Origin: an uncultured Collinsella sp.
GTDB lineage: Bacteria; Actinomycetota; Coriobacteriia; Coriobacteriales; Coriobacteriaceae
Length of the DNA: 13,641 nt
Direction: 5' to 3'
NCBI GenBank assembly: GCA_900554985.1
Contig: USJQ01000007.1
Span: 1 to 13,641 of the forward strand
Position 1 is the first letter of the stretch, and the number at the start of each line of letters is the position of its first letter. Below are positions 1-7,981 of this stretch, one piece after another. The translations under genes were made by a program, and so were the position numbers. Under the pieces are notes generated by a model. That model saw nothing but the letters and a program-made list of their open reading frames with translations. It searched no databases and was not told where the DNA came from.

Positions 1-13
1 AATAAGCAGCCGG

Positions 14-505
14 CTAGTTGCTTGTACCGGAATCGTCGCCTGAATCAGTACCAGAGCCAGAAACCGAAACCGTCAGCGTAATCGTGCTGTCGGTGGACTG
101 CTTGCCAGTGGGGGAGACGCCCGTCACGGTGGCGTTTTCGTTGCCACTCACGGGGTTGCCGTTCTGATCGCAGAATGCGATGTTGTAGAATCCGGCGTTG
201 TTGAGCGCGGTGACGGCGGCGGAGATGCTCTTGCCGTACAGGTTGCCCGGAACGCTGGCCTTGCCGGACTTCTTGGCGATGACGACGGTGATCGTGGCGC
301 CGGGCTTCTGCTTGCCGCTGGGGTTCCAGCTAATGACGGTGCCCTCGGTGACGGAATCGTTCTCCTGGTAGCTCACGTTGACGCCAAAACCGGCCATGTC
401 GAGAGCGTTGCGTGCCTGTGCCTCGGTCATGTCGGTCAGATCGGGGACGGAGGTGGTGTCAGGACCGCTGGAGACCTTATACGAGATGGTCGTGGCCTTC
501 TCGAC
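14..505 (-). pseudogene. C-terminal PASTA portion of PknB, cut off by an in-frame TAA
   Basis: This stretch continues the pknB reading frame directly after the TAA at 506-508 and stays open to a TAG at 14-16. It encodes the last part of PASTA repeat 2, then repeat 3 (starting near SVPDLTDMTEAQARNAL) and repeat 4 (SVPGNLYGKSISAAV), and ends in a Ser/Gly/Thr/Asp-rich tail. Such repeats lie outside the cell in PASTA kinases and bind muropeptides or lipid II. The first ATG is at 428-430 and would give 138 residues, but I see no Shine-Dalgarno sequence before it and no signal peptide or membrane anchor. Independent translation of a useful product is therefore unlikely. The frame is well preserved with no second lesion, so the break is either recent, a sequencing or assembly error, or read through. 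Confidence 0.75.
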
Positions 506-1963
506 TTACGTGCCGGCATCAGTGCCCTGCTCAAAGACCTGGCCTTCGTCGGCCTCGTTGGCCTCCTCGGTTGCGTTGCCCTTCAGGCCCACGCTTGCCA
601 GCGCGGCCTCGGCCTGGTCCTTGGTTAGGCCGACGAGCTGCGGAACCTCAACTTTCTCGGAGGGCTTGGGGCCCTTGGAGATCACCAGGTTAACCTTGGA
701 GCCCTTGGGCTTCTTAGTGTTGCCGTTGGGGGTCTGCTCGGCAACCTTGCCCTCGTCGACATCGTCGTTATAGCTCTGGTCGACAGTTCCGACCTCAAGG
801 CCGGCCTCCTTGATCAGCTCGATAGCGGTCTGCTGGTCCTTGTTAAGCACATCGGGCACCGTAACCTGCTCGCCCCCAAAGAGCCCGGTGGCAAAGGCCA
901 CTACAACGCCAATCACGGCGACGGCGGCAATCACGGCGGCGATGATCTTGTTCTTGTTGGACTTAGGCTTCTCGACCTCATAGGAGCCCGTGGAGCCCGA
1001 GACAGCGCTGCGGGCGGTGTTCTGACCGCTCACGCCCGAGTCGGGGCGAACCATAGCGCGCGTTGAGTCGGAAAGCTCGCGGGTCTTGGTGGCACCCAGG
1101 TCGCCGGCGGCACCGATGATGCGCGTGGGCTCCGAGACGTTGACGGCACGGCCGGACAGGTAGCTGTTGAGCACTTGGCGCAGCTCGTCGGCCGTCTGGA
1201 AGCGGTTCGCCGGGTCCTTCTCCATGCACTTGAGGATGATGCGCTCTAAGTCGGCATCGACGCCGGAGTTGATCTGGCTCGGCGGGATGGGCAGCTCGTT
1301 GACCTGCTTGAGCGCAACCGAGATGGCGTCGTCGCCGTCAAAGGGTACGCGGCCGGTGGCGCACTCGTACATGACGACACCCAGCGAGTAGATATCCGAG
1401 GTGGGGCCGAGGTCCTGGCCGCGGGTCTGCTCGGGGCTTACATAGTGGGCGGTGCCCAGCACGTTGTTATCCTGCGTGAGATGGCTGTTCTTGGCGCGTG
1501 CGATGCCAAAATCCATTACCTTGATGTTGCCGTCGGGCAGCACCATGATGTTTTGCGGCTTAATGTCGCGGTGGATGATCTCGTGCTTGTGTGCGACCGA
1601 AAGCGCGGAGCTGATCTGCGAGCCGATCTGCGCGACCTTCTTGGGATCGAGGGCGCCGTGGCTCTTGATGCCGCTTTTAAGGTCGGTACCGCGCAGGTAC
1701 TCCATGACGATGTAATAGGTGTCGCCGTCCTTGCCCCAGTCGTAGACGCCCACGATATAGGGGGAGGACAGGCCGGCCGCTGCCTGGGCCTCCTGCTTAA
1801 AGCGGGCGGCGAAGGTGGCGTCGCCGGCATACTGCGGCAGCATGATCTTGACGGCAACCGTGCGGTCGAGGACCTGATCCTGTGCACGGAAGACGGTCGC
1901 CATGCCGCCCGTTCCCACTTTATCCTTGAGGAGGTATCTTCCCCCGAGGACCCTCTGTTCCAT
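506..1963 (-). CDS. pknB: PASTA-domain Ser/Thr protein kinase PknB, prematurely ended
   Basis: Membrane eukaryotic-type Ser/Thr kinase that senses cell-wall fragments and phosphorylates cell-wall and division proteins. Numbering is from the ATG at 1963. The kinase domain spans about 8-270, with a Gly-rich loop (GTGGMATVF), VAVK lysine K39, HRDIKPQN with catalytic D133, DFG at 151-153, and the activation segment GTAHYVSPEQ. A Thr/Ser-rich juxtamembrane linker follows, then one membrane helix at about 339-361. PASTA repeat 1 is at about 367-432, and repeat 2 from 437 is broken by the stop. Without the TAA the protein would be 649 residues with four PASTA repeats. I chose the ATG at 1963 over one five codons upstream (1978) because AGGAG at 1969-1973 sits 5 nt before it and overlaps no start. 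It is the last gene of the operon, 132 bp after rodA-pbpA. Confidence 0.93.
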   Translation of the reverse strand: MEQRVLGGRYLLKDKVGTGGMATVFRAQDQVLDRTVAVKIMLPQYAGDATFAARFKQEAQAAAGLSSPYIVGVYDWGKDGDTYYIVMEYLRGTDLKSGIKSHGALDPKKVAQIGSQISSALSVAHKHEIIHRDIKPQNIMVLPDGNIKVMDFGIARAKNSHLTQDNNVLGTAHYVSPEQTRGQDLGPTSDIYSLGVVMYECATGRVPFDGDDAISVALKQVNELPIPPSQINSGVDADLERIILKCMEKDPANRFQTADELRQVLNSYLSGRAVNVSEPTRIIGAAGDLGATKTRELSDSTRAMVRPDSGVSGQNTARSAVSGSTGSYEVEKPKSNKNKIIAAVIAAVAVIGVVVAFATGLFGGEQVTVPDVLNKDQQTAIELIKEAGLEVGTVDQSYNDDVDEGKVAEQTPNGNTKKPKGSKVNLVISKGPKPSEKVEVPQLVGLTKDQAEAALASVGLKGNATEEANEADEGQVFEQGTDAGT

Positions 1964-2095
1964 TCCTGCTCCTAACATAACTATTCGCTCAACGATGTGT
2001 GTAGTACCAAATGTGTGGCCGCTGGGGCCGTGTGGCGCGTTGCCGCTAGCTCATCGGCCGCGGCGCGCCCCAAGTATCCGCTTTGATCACGGGCA

Positions 2096-4966
2096 TCACG
2101 CTCCCTGTGCGGCGAGCGCCGCGGTCAGGACGATGCCGGCAATTTTGGCTGCCTTGACGTCGTGTTTGTCGAAATCCTCCAGGGCCACCGAGATGGCAAC
2201 CGTGGGTGAATCGTAAGGTGCAAAGCCAACAAACATAGAGTTGACGTTGGTGCCGCCGGTCTCGGCCGAACCGGTCTTGCCGGCAACCTTGACGCCCGGA
2301 ATCTGGGCATCGGTGCCGGTACCGGACTGGACGACGGCGAGCATGGCCTGCTTGACCTGGTCGGCCGTGGCAGAGCTGACAGCCTGGCCCAGCGAGCGGG
2401 ACTGCGTAGTCTTGACCACGGTTCCGTCCGGGGCGAGTATCTGGGATACAAAGAACGGGTCCATGACCACGCCGCTGTTGGCGATAGCGGCAGCGATCAC
2501 GCAATTCTGCATAACGGTGGTCTGCGGGCCAGGCGTGTGGTCCATGCCGACGGGCTGGCCGGCGCCTGCCCAAGCGGTCTCCCACTCGGTCATAAGCGAC
2601 GGATCGGCCATGATGGAAGCCGCGGTGGTCAGATCCTGACCGAGCTTTTGACCGTAGCCAAAGGCGTTGGCAAACTGGACGAGCGAGCTGGCGCCAATCT
2701 CGTTGGCCACCTGGCCAAAGACGACGTTGGACGACACGGCGAAGGCCTGCTGCAGGCTGATGGTGCCGTAGCTCTCGTTGGCATAGTTGGTGACCGGCGC
2801 GTTTCCGATGTCCATGGAGCCGGGCGCCTGGTACGTGCTGGTAAGGCTGGCGGTGCCGGTTTCGAGCGCCGCGGAGAGTGTGACGACCTTAAAGGTCGAG
2901 CCCGGGGTGTACAGCGCGTCCATGGCACGGTCGTACATGGAGCCGTCCTCGCCGCCGCCCGACTGGAGCAGCGCATCGATGTTGGTGTTGTCGTAGGTGG
3001 GCGAGCTCGCGCACGCAAGGACCGCACCGGTGCGCGGATCCATGACCACCACAGCGCCCTTAAAGCCCTTGAGCGCCTGCTCGGCAGCCGTCTGGATGCG
3101 CGAGTCGATGGTGAGCTTGGCGGTATTGCCCGGCTGGGTCTGCCCCGCAAGCGACGCGATGGCGTTGTTCCAGCTGGAGTAATCCTTGGAGCCGGTGAGC
3201 GTATCGTTCATGACGCTCTCGATGCCGGCGGTGCCGTATTGCTGGCTCACGTAGCCCACCACGTGCGCGGCCATGTTGCCGTTGGGGTAGGAACGGGCGT
3301 AGGTGCCGTCCTCCTGCTGCAGCGACTCGGCTAGCGTCACGCCGTCGGACGTGATGATGGAGCCACGTTGGATGTACTTGGAGCGGGCGATGGTGTGGTT
3401 GTTGGTCGGCATGTCCTGGTAGTCCTTTGCCTTGATGACCTGGACATAGGTGAGGTTGCCGATAAGGATGGCGAACAGCGCCGTAAAGGCAAACACGGCA
3501 CGAGTCAGACGGTTGGCAAGTGCCACGCGGCCGAGCACGCCGGACTCAGGCGTGTCGAGCAGGCGACGACGCATGCGAGAACCCGCGGAGTGGTTGCCGC
3601 GGTTGTACGAAGACGAAGTGGCGAAGCGCGTGCCGGCAGGAGTTGCCGCCGAGGCAACCTGGTCGTCGGTGATGGCGGCCATGGTGCCGGTGCCGGTGAG
3701 CTCGGCCTCGCGACCGGTTGCCTCGTCACCGGCGCGCAGCAAAAGCGCGACGATGATAAAGCTTGCCAGCAGCGAGGAGCCGCCCTGGCTCATAAAGGGT
3801 AGGGTGACGCCGGTCAGCGGGATCAGGCGGGTAACGCCGCCAACGATCAAGAACGCCTGGAAGCTGATGGCGGCCGTAAGACCGGTAGCGCTAAAGGCGG
3901 CAAGGTCGGACTTGGCACGGGCTGCTGTGGTCAGGCCACGTACGGCAAAAAGCATAAACAGGATAAGAACGGCGCCACCGCCCAAAAGGCCCATTTCCTC
4001 GCCGATAGCCGAGAAGATAAAGTCGGACTCGACGACGGGGATGTTGTTGGCCATACCGTTGCCAATGCCGACGCCAACGAGGCCGCCGTCGGCCAGCGAG
4101 AAGAGGGACTGAACAATCTGGTAGCCCTGGCCCTGCGCGTCCTTAAAGGGATCGGCCCAAATCTGGAAACGCACCTGGACGTGCGACAGGAACTTGTAGG
4201 CGCCCACGGCCCCCACGGCCAAGAGCGCAAGGCCGATGATGACATACGAGAAACGACCCGTGGCAACGTAGAGCATCAGCAAGAAGATGGTGTAGAACAG
4301 CACGGCCGAGCCTAGGTCGCGTTCGAAGACAACGACGAGCAGGCAAACGCCCCAGACTGCGAATAGCGGCAACAGCAGGCGAAGGCGCGGAATCTTAAGA
4401 CCCAAGATCTTGCGGTTGGAGATAGAGAGCAGCTCGCGGTTCTCGGCCAGGTAACCGGCAAGGAACAGCACGATAAAGATCTTGGCGAACTCGCCGGGCT
4501 GAATGGTAAAGCCGGCGATGCGAATCCACAGCTTGGAGCCCGAGATCGTGGTGCCGATAAAGATGGGCAGCATCAGCAAGATGATGCCGATGATGCCAAA
4601 GGTGTACTTATAGCGCATGACCACGTCGAGGTCGTTGACCAGCGCAAGCGTACCTACCATCAGCGCCACCGAGATAAACAGGATGACGAGCTGCGAGATA
4701 GCGAGCGTGGGCGCCAAGCGCGTCACAAACGTGATGCCAATACCCGAAAGCACAAAGACGATGGGCAGGATGGCCGGGTCGGCGCCGGGTGCCAGAATGC
4801 GCACGGCGATATGTGCCGCGGCGAAGGCGGCAAAGAGACCGATCGGAACGGCAAGCGTCTCAAACGAGATGGCGGCGCCTGCGGTGAGCACGTACATCGC
4901 ATACAGCAGGATGACGGGGAACGCCGAGGCGATGAGCAAGAGCAGTTCGGTGTTGCGGCGACTCAT
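2096..4966 (-). CDS. rodA-pbpA: Fused SEDS glycosyltransferase (RodA/FtsW) and class B PBP transpeptidase
   Basis: A single 956-residue membrane protein that should both polymerise lipid II into glycan strands and crosslink them. Numbering is from the ATG at 4966. Residues 1-415 are a polytopic SEDS domain with about ten membrane helices. Its motifs are IQPGEFAKIF (about 155-164), ERDLGSA (215-221), GQGYQIVQS with following Gly-rich stretch (279-303), and ESDFIF with the likely catalytic Asp at 315. A cytoplasmic linker (about 416-485), rich in Ser/Arg/Gly, leads to a further helix (489-510). The PBP follows: RGSIITSDG pedestal motif (534-542), then a transpeptidase with S690TFK, S745SN and K897TG, all active-site motifs intact. 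In most relatives these are two adjacent genes. The two internal ATGs in the linker (3682, 3574) lack ribosome sites, so the fusion looks real. The ATG at 4966 has AGGGAG 8 nt upstream; an upstream GTG at 4975 overlaps that site and is less likely. Confidence 0.95.
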   Translation of the reverse strand: MSRRNTELLLLIASAFPVILLYAMYVLTAGAAISFETLAVPIGLFAAFAAAHIAVRILAPGADPAILPIVFVLSGIGITFVTRLAPTLAISQLVILFISVALMVGTLALVNDLDVVMRYKYTFGIIGIILLMLPIFIGTTISGSKLWIRIAGFTIQPGEFAKIFIVLFLAGYLAENRELLSISNRKILGLKIPRLRLLLPLFAVWGVCLLVVVFERDLGSAVLFYTIFLLMLYVATGRFSYVIIGLALLAVGAVGAYKFLSHVQVRFQIWADPFKDAQGQGYQIVQSLFSLADGGLVGVGIGNGMANNIPVVESDFIFSAIGEEMGLLGGGAVLILFMLFAVRGLTTAARAKSDLAAFSATGLTAAISFQAFLIVGGVTRLIPLTGVTLPFMSQGGSSLLASFIIVALLLRAGDEATGREAELTGTGTMAAITDDQVASAATPAGTRFATSSSYNRGNHSAGSRMRRRLLDTPESGVLGRVALANRLTRAVFAFTALFAILIGNLTYVQVIKAKDYQDMPTNNHTIARSKYIQRGSIITSDGVTLAESLQQEDGTYARSYPNGNMAAHVVGYVSQQYGTAGIESVMNDTLTGSKDYSSWNNAIASLAGQTQPGNTAKLTIDSRIQTAAEQALKGFKGAVVVMDPRTGAVLACASSPTYDNTNIDALLQSGGGEDGSMYDRAMDALYTPGSTFKVVTLSAALETGTASLTSTYQAPGSMDIGNAPVTNYANESYGTISLQQAFAVSSNVVFGQVANEIGASSLVQFANAFGYGQKLGQDLTTAASIMADPSLMTEWETAWAGAGQPVGMDHTPGPQTTVMQNCVIAAAIANSGVVMDPFFVSQILAPDGTVVKTTQSRSLGQAVSSATADQVKQAMLAVVQSGTGTDAQIPGVKVAGKTGSAETGGTNVNSMFVGFAPYDSPTVAISVALEDFDKHDVKAAKIAGIVLTAALAAQGA

Positions 4967-4982
4967 AAGCGGCACTCCCTTT

Positions 4983-6653
4983 CTAATTCTTATCGGAGGC
5001 TTCGGCCTCGGCGGACTGTTCGGCGGTATTCTCGGAATCCGATCCGCAGGTCGAACCCTGGTCGGTGTTATTGCGGATCGTTTGCGCGTCGATCACCTGA
5101 CGGGTCTGCTCCTCGTCGATCTGATGGCGGTACTTGGAGATGGTGTCCTGTGCATCGTCGATGCTCGTCTGCTGAATACCCGCCTTAAGGCGATTTTGTG
5201 TGTCTTCGGGCAGGTCGGACAGTTTGATGGTGGTCGTGCTCTCGAGCCAGTGTAGTTTAAGGCCGAGCGGCTTGCCGGGAATACCCCGGTAGACCGCGAC
5301 GGTGTCCTTGTAGGTGCCCAGGTAGTACGAGCCGGTGACACCCATGTAGCCCCAGATGGCGGCCGCCAATACCATGACAAGGCCCAAAACGATGCCGATG
5401 GTGACGTTGCGGCGGCGGACGCGCTTTGCCTCGCGCATGACACCGTCGTCGACCAGGTCAACGACGACAACAGTAACGTTGTCGTGCCCGCCGGCGACCA
5501 GTGCGGCGTCTACCAAGTTGTCGACGCAAATCTGCGCAGTCGAGGACTGTGTGGCGATGTTTTCGATATCGCTGTCGGGAATCATGCTCGAAAGGCCATC
5601 GGAGCACAGGATCAGGCGGTCGCCTTCCTCGATGTGCAGGGTAAAGTGGTCGGCGTACATAGCGGGATCCGAGCCCAGTGCACGGGTGATGACCGAGCGG
5701 TTGGGGTGGACACGCGCCTCGTCTGCCGTAATCTCGCCGGCGTCCACGAGCTCCTCCACATAGGAGTGGTCGCGGGTCACGCGGATGAGCGTGCCCTCGT
5801 GGAGCAGATAGGCACGCGAATCGCCCACGTGGGCGATAGCGAGCATGTCGTTTTCGATATAGGCGCAGGTTGCCGTGCAGCCCATGCCGGGCTTGCCCAA
5901 ACCGTTGAGCGCAGCCTCGATGACCGCGGCGTTTGCCGCTTCGACGGCAGCCGCCAGTCGTGCGGCGTCGGCGGCCTGCGGTGCTGTCTTGGCAATGGTC
6001 TCGACGGCGATGGAGGAGGCTCCCTCGCCGGCGGCGTGGCCGCCCATGCCGTCGCATACGCAAAAGAGCGGCGATTGCACCAGATAGGAGTCTTCGTTAT
6101 GCGGACGCACGCAGCCAACATCGGAGCGGGCGCCCCACATGAGCTGCGTGGTCGTGCCGGCGTCGTAGGTCGAGTCGGTCTCGATGCGCTCGTCGGTCAG
6201 CGGCTCAAAACTCATGGTCGAGCCGGGATCCTTAAGCTTGGCCTCCACGGCGGCAACGTCAATCTCGGCCGTATCGCCGGGCGAGACGGTGTCGGCATCG
6301 TTGCTCGGGTCGTCGACGTTAGGCGTGGCGGGCTCTTCGGTTGTACGGTCGACAGGCTCGTCGTCTTGCGGGGCGACGGCTGCGGGCTCGGGCGCCGGCG
6401 CTACGGGAAACACCGGTGCCGCGGGCTGCTCGGCAGCGGCGTGCACGCCGATGGGGGCGTTACCGTCGTCAGCGGCGTCCTCGTCGTCGGTCAGCGTTGG
6501 ATATTCTTGCGTTACATGCGAAAGGGGCAGGGAGAACACGGTGTCCTCGGGCTCCACGGGCGCAGAGCCCGCCGGGGCGGCATGAGCCGGCGCGGCCGCG
6601 GGGGCGGCCGACGTCTCGGGTATGGTTGCGGACTTGTTCTCCTCGTCGATCAT
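4983..6653 (-). CDS. pstP: PP2C-family Ser/Thr protein phosphatase PstP with long N-terminal extension
   Basis: Membrane-anchored metal-dependent phosphatase that removes phosphate from Ser/Thr kinases and their targets. The PP2C core spans about 172-400: RPHNEDS (183-189), DGMGGH (201-206), GDSRAY (277-282), SDGL with D352, and GGHDN with D391. These supply the usual acidic metal ligands. One membrane helix lies at about 417-440. A C-terminal extracytoplasmic region of about 115 residues follows, with the PstP-type YYLG...VAVYRGIPG segment. The first 165 residues are an Ala/Pro/Glu/Asp-rich, probably disordered extension that most PP2Cs lack. It carries Thr motifs (EDTVF at 36-40, GTTTQL at 166-171) that could be phosphorylated. 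Its ATG overlaps the fhaB stop (ATGA, 6650-6653), implying translational coupling; it ends 16 bp before the rodA-pbpA start. Confidence 0.95.
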   Translation of the reverse strand: MIDEENKSATIPETSAAPAAAPAHAAPAGSAPVEPEDTVFSLPLSHVTQEYPTLTDDEDAADDGNAPIGVHAAAEQPAAPVFPVAPAPEPAAVAPQDDEPVDRTTEEPATPNVDDPSNDADTVSPGDTAEIDVAAVEAKLKDPGSTMSFEPLTDERIETDSTYDAGTTTQLMWGARSDVGCVRPHNEDSYLVQSPLFCVCDGMGGHAAGEGASSIAVETIAKTAPQAADAARLAAAVEAANAAVIEAALNGLGKPGMGCTATCAYIENDMLAIAHVGDSRAYLLHEGTLIRVTRDHSYVEELVDAGEITADEARVHPNRSVITRALGSDPAMYADHFTLHIEEGDRLILCSDGLSSMIPDSDIENIATQSSTAQICVDNLVDAALVAGGHDNVTVVVVDLVDDGVMREAKRVRRRNVTIGIVLGLVMVLAAAIWGYMGVTGSYYLGTYKDTVAVYRGIPGKPLGLKLHWLESTTTIKLSDLPEDTQNRLKAGIQQTSIDDAQDTISKYRHQIDEEQTRQVIDAQTIRNNTDQGSTCGSDSENTAEQSAEAEASDKN

Positions 6654-7066
6654 CGACGGTTCACCTTCATGACCACGTCGCCAATCTGGACTTCGTCGCC
6701 CTCGCGCAGCGTTGCGGGCTCCACAAGCTGGCGGCCGTTGACGAGCGTGCCGTTAAGCGAGTTGAGGTCCTCGATGATGAGCGCCGGGCCCTGCAGCGAA
6801 AAGCGCGCATGCGAGGCCGAGACGAATGGTTCGTTGATGCAGATGTCCGAAGATGGCGAGCGACCGACGATGACGGGGCCGAGCATGTCTACGTGGATGC
6901 CGCGGATACCGCGCGGGCCCTTGTCCACATCGATCGTCCAGATAGCCGAGTCGCGGCGCTGTCCGCGCACAAGTCCCACGCCGGTCTTCATGACGGCGAA
7001 CAGGAAGATATAGAGCAGGGCGACCAGGACGATGCGGCCTGCAAAAAGGACGATATCGATGTTCAT
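6650..7066 (-). CDS. fhaB: FHA-domain membrane protein, FhaB-like (FipA)
   Basis: Small phosphothreonine-reading adaptor of the cell-wall cluster. Residues 4-30 form an N-terminal membrane helix with a basic flank on its C-terminal side (RGQRR), so the FHA domain faces the cytoplasm. The FHA domain occupies about 60-138 and keeps the key phosphopeptide-binding residues: G68-R69, S83, H86 in VSASHA, and N105-G106-T107. In mycobacteria FhaB links PknB signalling to division and wall synthesis, and a similar role is inferred here from context. The start ATG at 7066 has AGGGGA about 8-9 nt upstream and lies 6 bp after the fhaA stop. Its 3' end overlaps pstP by 4 bp. Confidence 0.93.
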   Translation of the reverse strand: MNIDIVLFAGRIVLVALLYIFLFAVMKTGVGLVRGQRRDSAIWTIDVDKGPRGIRGIHVDMLGPVIVGRSPSSDICINEPFVSASHARFSLQGPALIIEDLNSLNGTLVNGRQLVEPATLREGDEVQIGDVVMKVNRR

Positions 7067-7072
7067 AAGCGA

Positions 7073-7981
7073 CTATCCCCTAAATTCAAAGGTGCTCAGG
7101 CCAAACGTCAGCAGATCGCCGTTGCGCAGCGGGCAGCGCGTAATGCGGCGGTTGTTGACGAGTGTGCCGTTGGTGGAATTGAGGTCCTCGATCGACCAAT
7201 CCGAGCCCGTAAAGGTGAGCTGGGCGTGGCGGCGCGACACGTTGGGGTCGCGCAGGGCAATATCGGAAACTGAGCGCTCGCGACCGATGGTCACCTGTGC
7301 GGAGGTGATGCTATGGCTCTCGCCGCTCACGACGTCGACGAGCTGGGCGAGCGGGCGCTGCGGGGCGCGAGTGCTCGCCATGTTGGAGGCGATGCCGGCT
7401 GCGGCGCCTAGGCCCACGGCGGCACCGGTCGCGGCGGCTCCGCCCATGCCGGCAAGCGCGTCGCGCGAGACGGTCTGCGGCACCGGGATGGGTGCGGCGG
7501 CGGGGTCGGGGACGCTAGGCGCGAAGGGGTCTGCCACGGCAAGCGGGTCGGGAGCGGCGGCGCGAGGCGTCGGCTGCTGCTGGGGCATGGCGGCGGGGCG
7601 CTGCTGCTGCGGGGCAGCAAACTGCTGCTGGCCGGCGCGCGGGGCGCTGGCGGCACGGCTTGCCGCGGAGTTGTTTTGGCCCAGACCGTTTTGATAGGCG
7701 CGCTCTTCTTCGTACAGGCGGCCGAGCGTGGGGGCATCGACGTTCTCGGCGGCGGGGTCGGCGAGGGAAGGCGCGAGGTAGACCGGGGCGGGAAGGGGGT
7801 CGTGGGCGGCGGCGATCAGGATGGTATAGAGTGCCGGCGCCGTGTTGACGCCATTGATCACCAGAGTCTGATCCTCCATGTCGCGAGCGGCCTGCTTGGC
7901 AAGCTTCTTAAAGGAGAACGGGGCACGGGTGGCACCGAAGATGCCGGCCACGTGGTCCTCGAAGATGTTCAGGAAGTTCAC
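7073..7981 (-). CDS. fhaA: FHA-domain protein, FhaA-like
   Basis: Phosphothreonine-binding scaffold, 302 residues. The N-terminus (MNFLNIFEDHVAGIFG, then PFSFKKLAKQAARDMEDQ) resembles the start of the DUF3662 domain found in FhaA proteins, but the folded-looking part ends by about residue 100, shorter than usual. A Gln/Pro/Ala-rich linker (about 103-175) follows, with CAG-type glutamine runs. Next is a Gly/Ala-rich hydrophobic stretch (178-199) with glycine-zipper spacing. The FHA domain is at about 212-302 with G233-R234, S249-R-R-H252 and N271-G-T. In mycobacteria FhaA binds phosphorylated MviN/MurJ to control lipid II export; the same use here is an inference. The start is GTG at 7981, overlapping the upstream kinase stop as GTGA, with CGGAGAG about 9 nt upstream. 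Confidence 0.92.
   Translation of the reverse strand: MNFLNIFEDHVAGIFGATRAPFSFKKLAKQAARDMEDQTLVINGVNTAPALYTILIAAAHDPLPAPVYLAPSLADPAAENVDAPTLGRLYEEERAYQNGLGQNNSAASRAASAPRAGQQQFAAPQQQRPAAMPQQQPTPRAAAPDPLAVADPFAPSVPDPAAAPIPVPQTVSRDALAGMGGAAATGAAVGLGAAAGIASNMASTRAPQRPLAQLVDVVSGESHSITSAQVTIGRERSVSDIALRDPNVSRRHAQLTFTGSDWSIEDLNSTNGTLVNNRRITRCPLRNGDLLTFGLSTFEFRG

Noticed and set aside
1964..2095. Separate promoter for pknB in the 132-bp gap after rodA-pbpA
   Set aside because: I could not find a -35/-10 pair with acceptable spacing on the minus strand; only weak hexamer matches are present.
2537..3334. 265-codon open frame on the plus strand opposite the PBP domain
   Set aside because: Shadow of the transpeptidase coding sequence, whose SxxK, SxN and KTG motifs are intact.
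5484..7013. 509-codon open frame on the plus strand opposite pstP and fhaB
   Set aside because: It lies antisense to two genes with intact catalytic motifs, has a Gly/Arg/Val/His composition typical of antisense frames in GC-rich DNA, and has no recognisable domain.
7560..7640. CTG-rich tract that looks like a microsatellite
   Set aside because: It encodes glutamine runs in the FhaA linker and is interrupted, so it is ordinary low-complexity coding sequence, not a clean tandem repeat.
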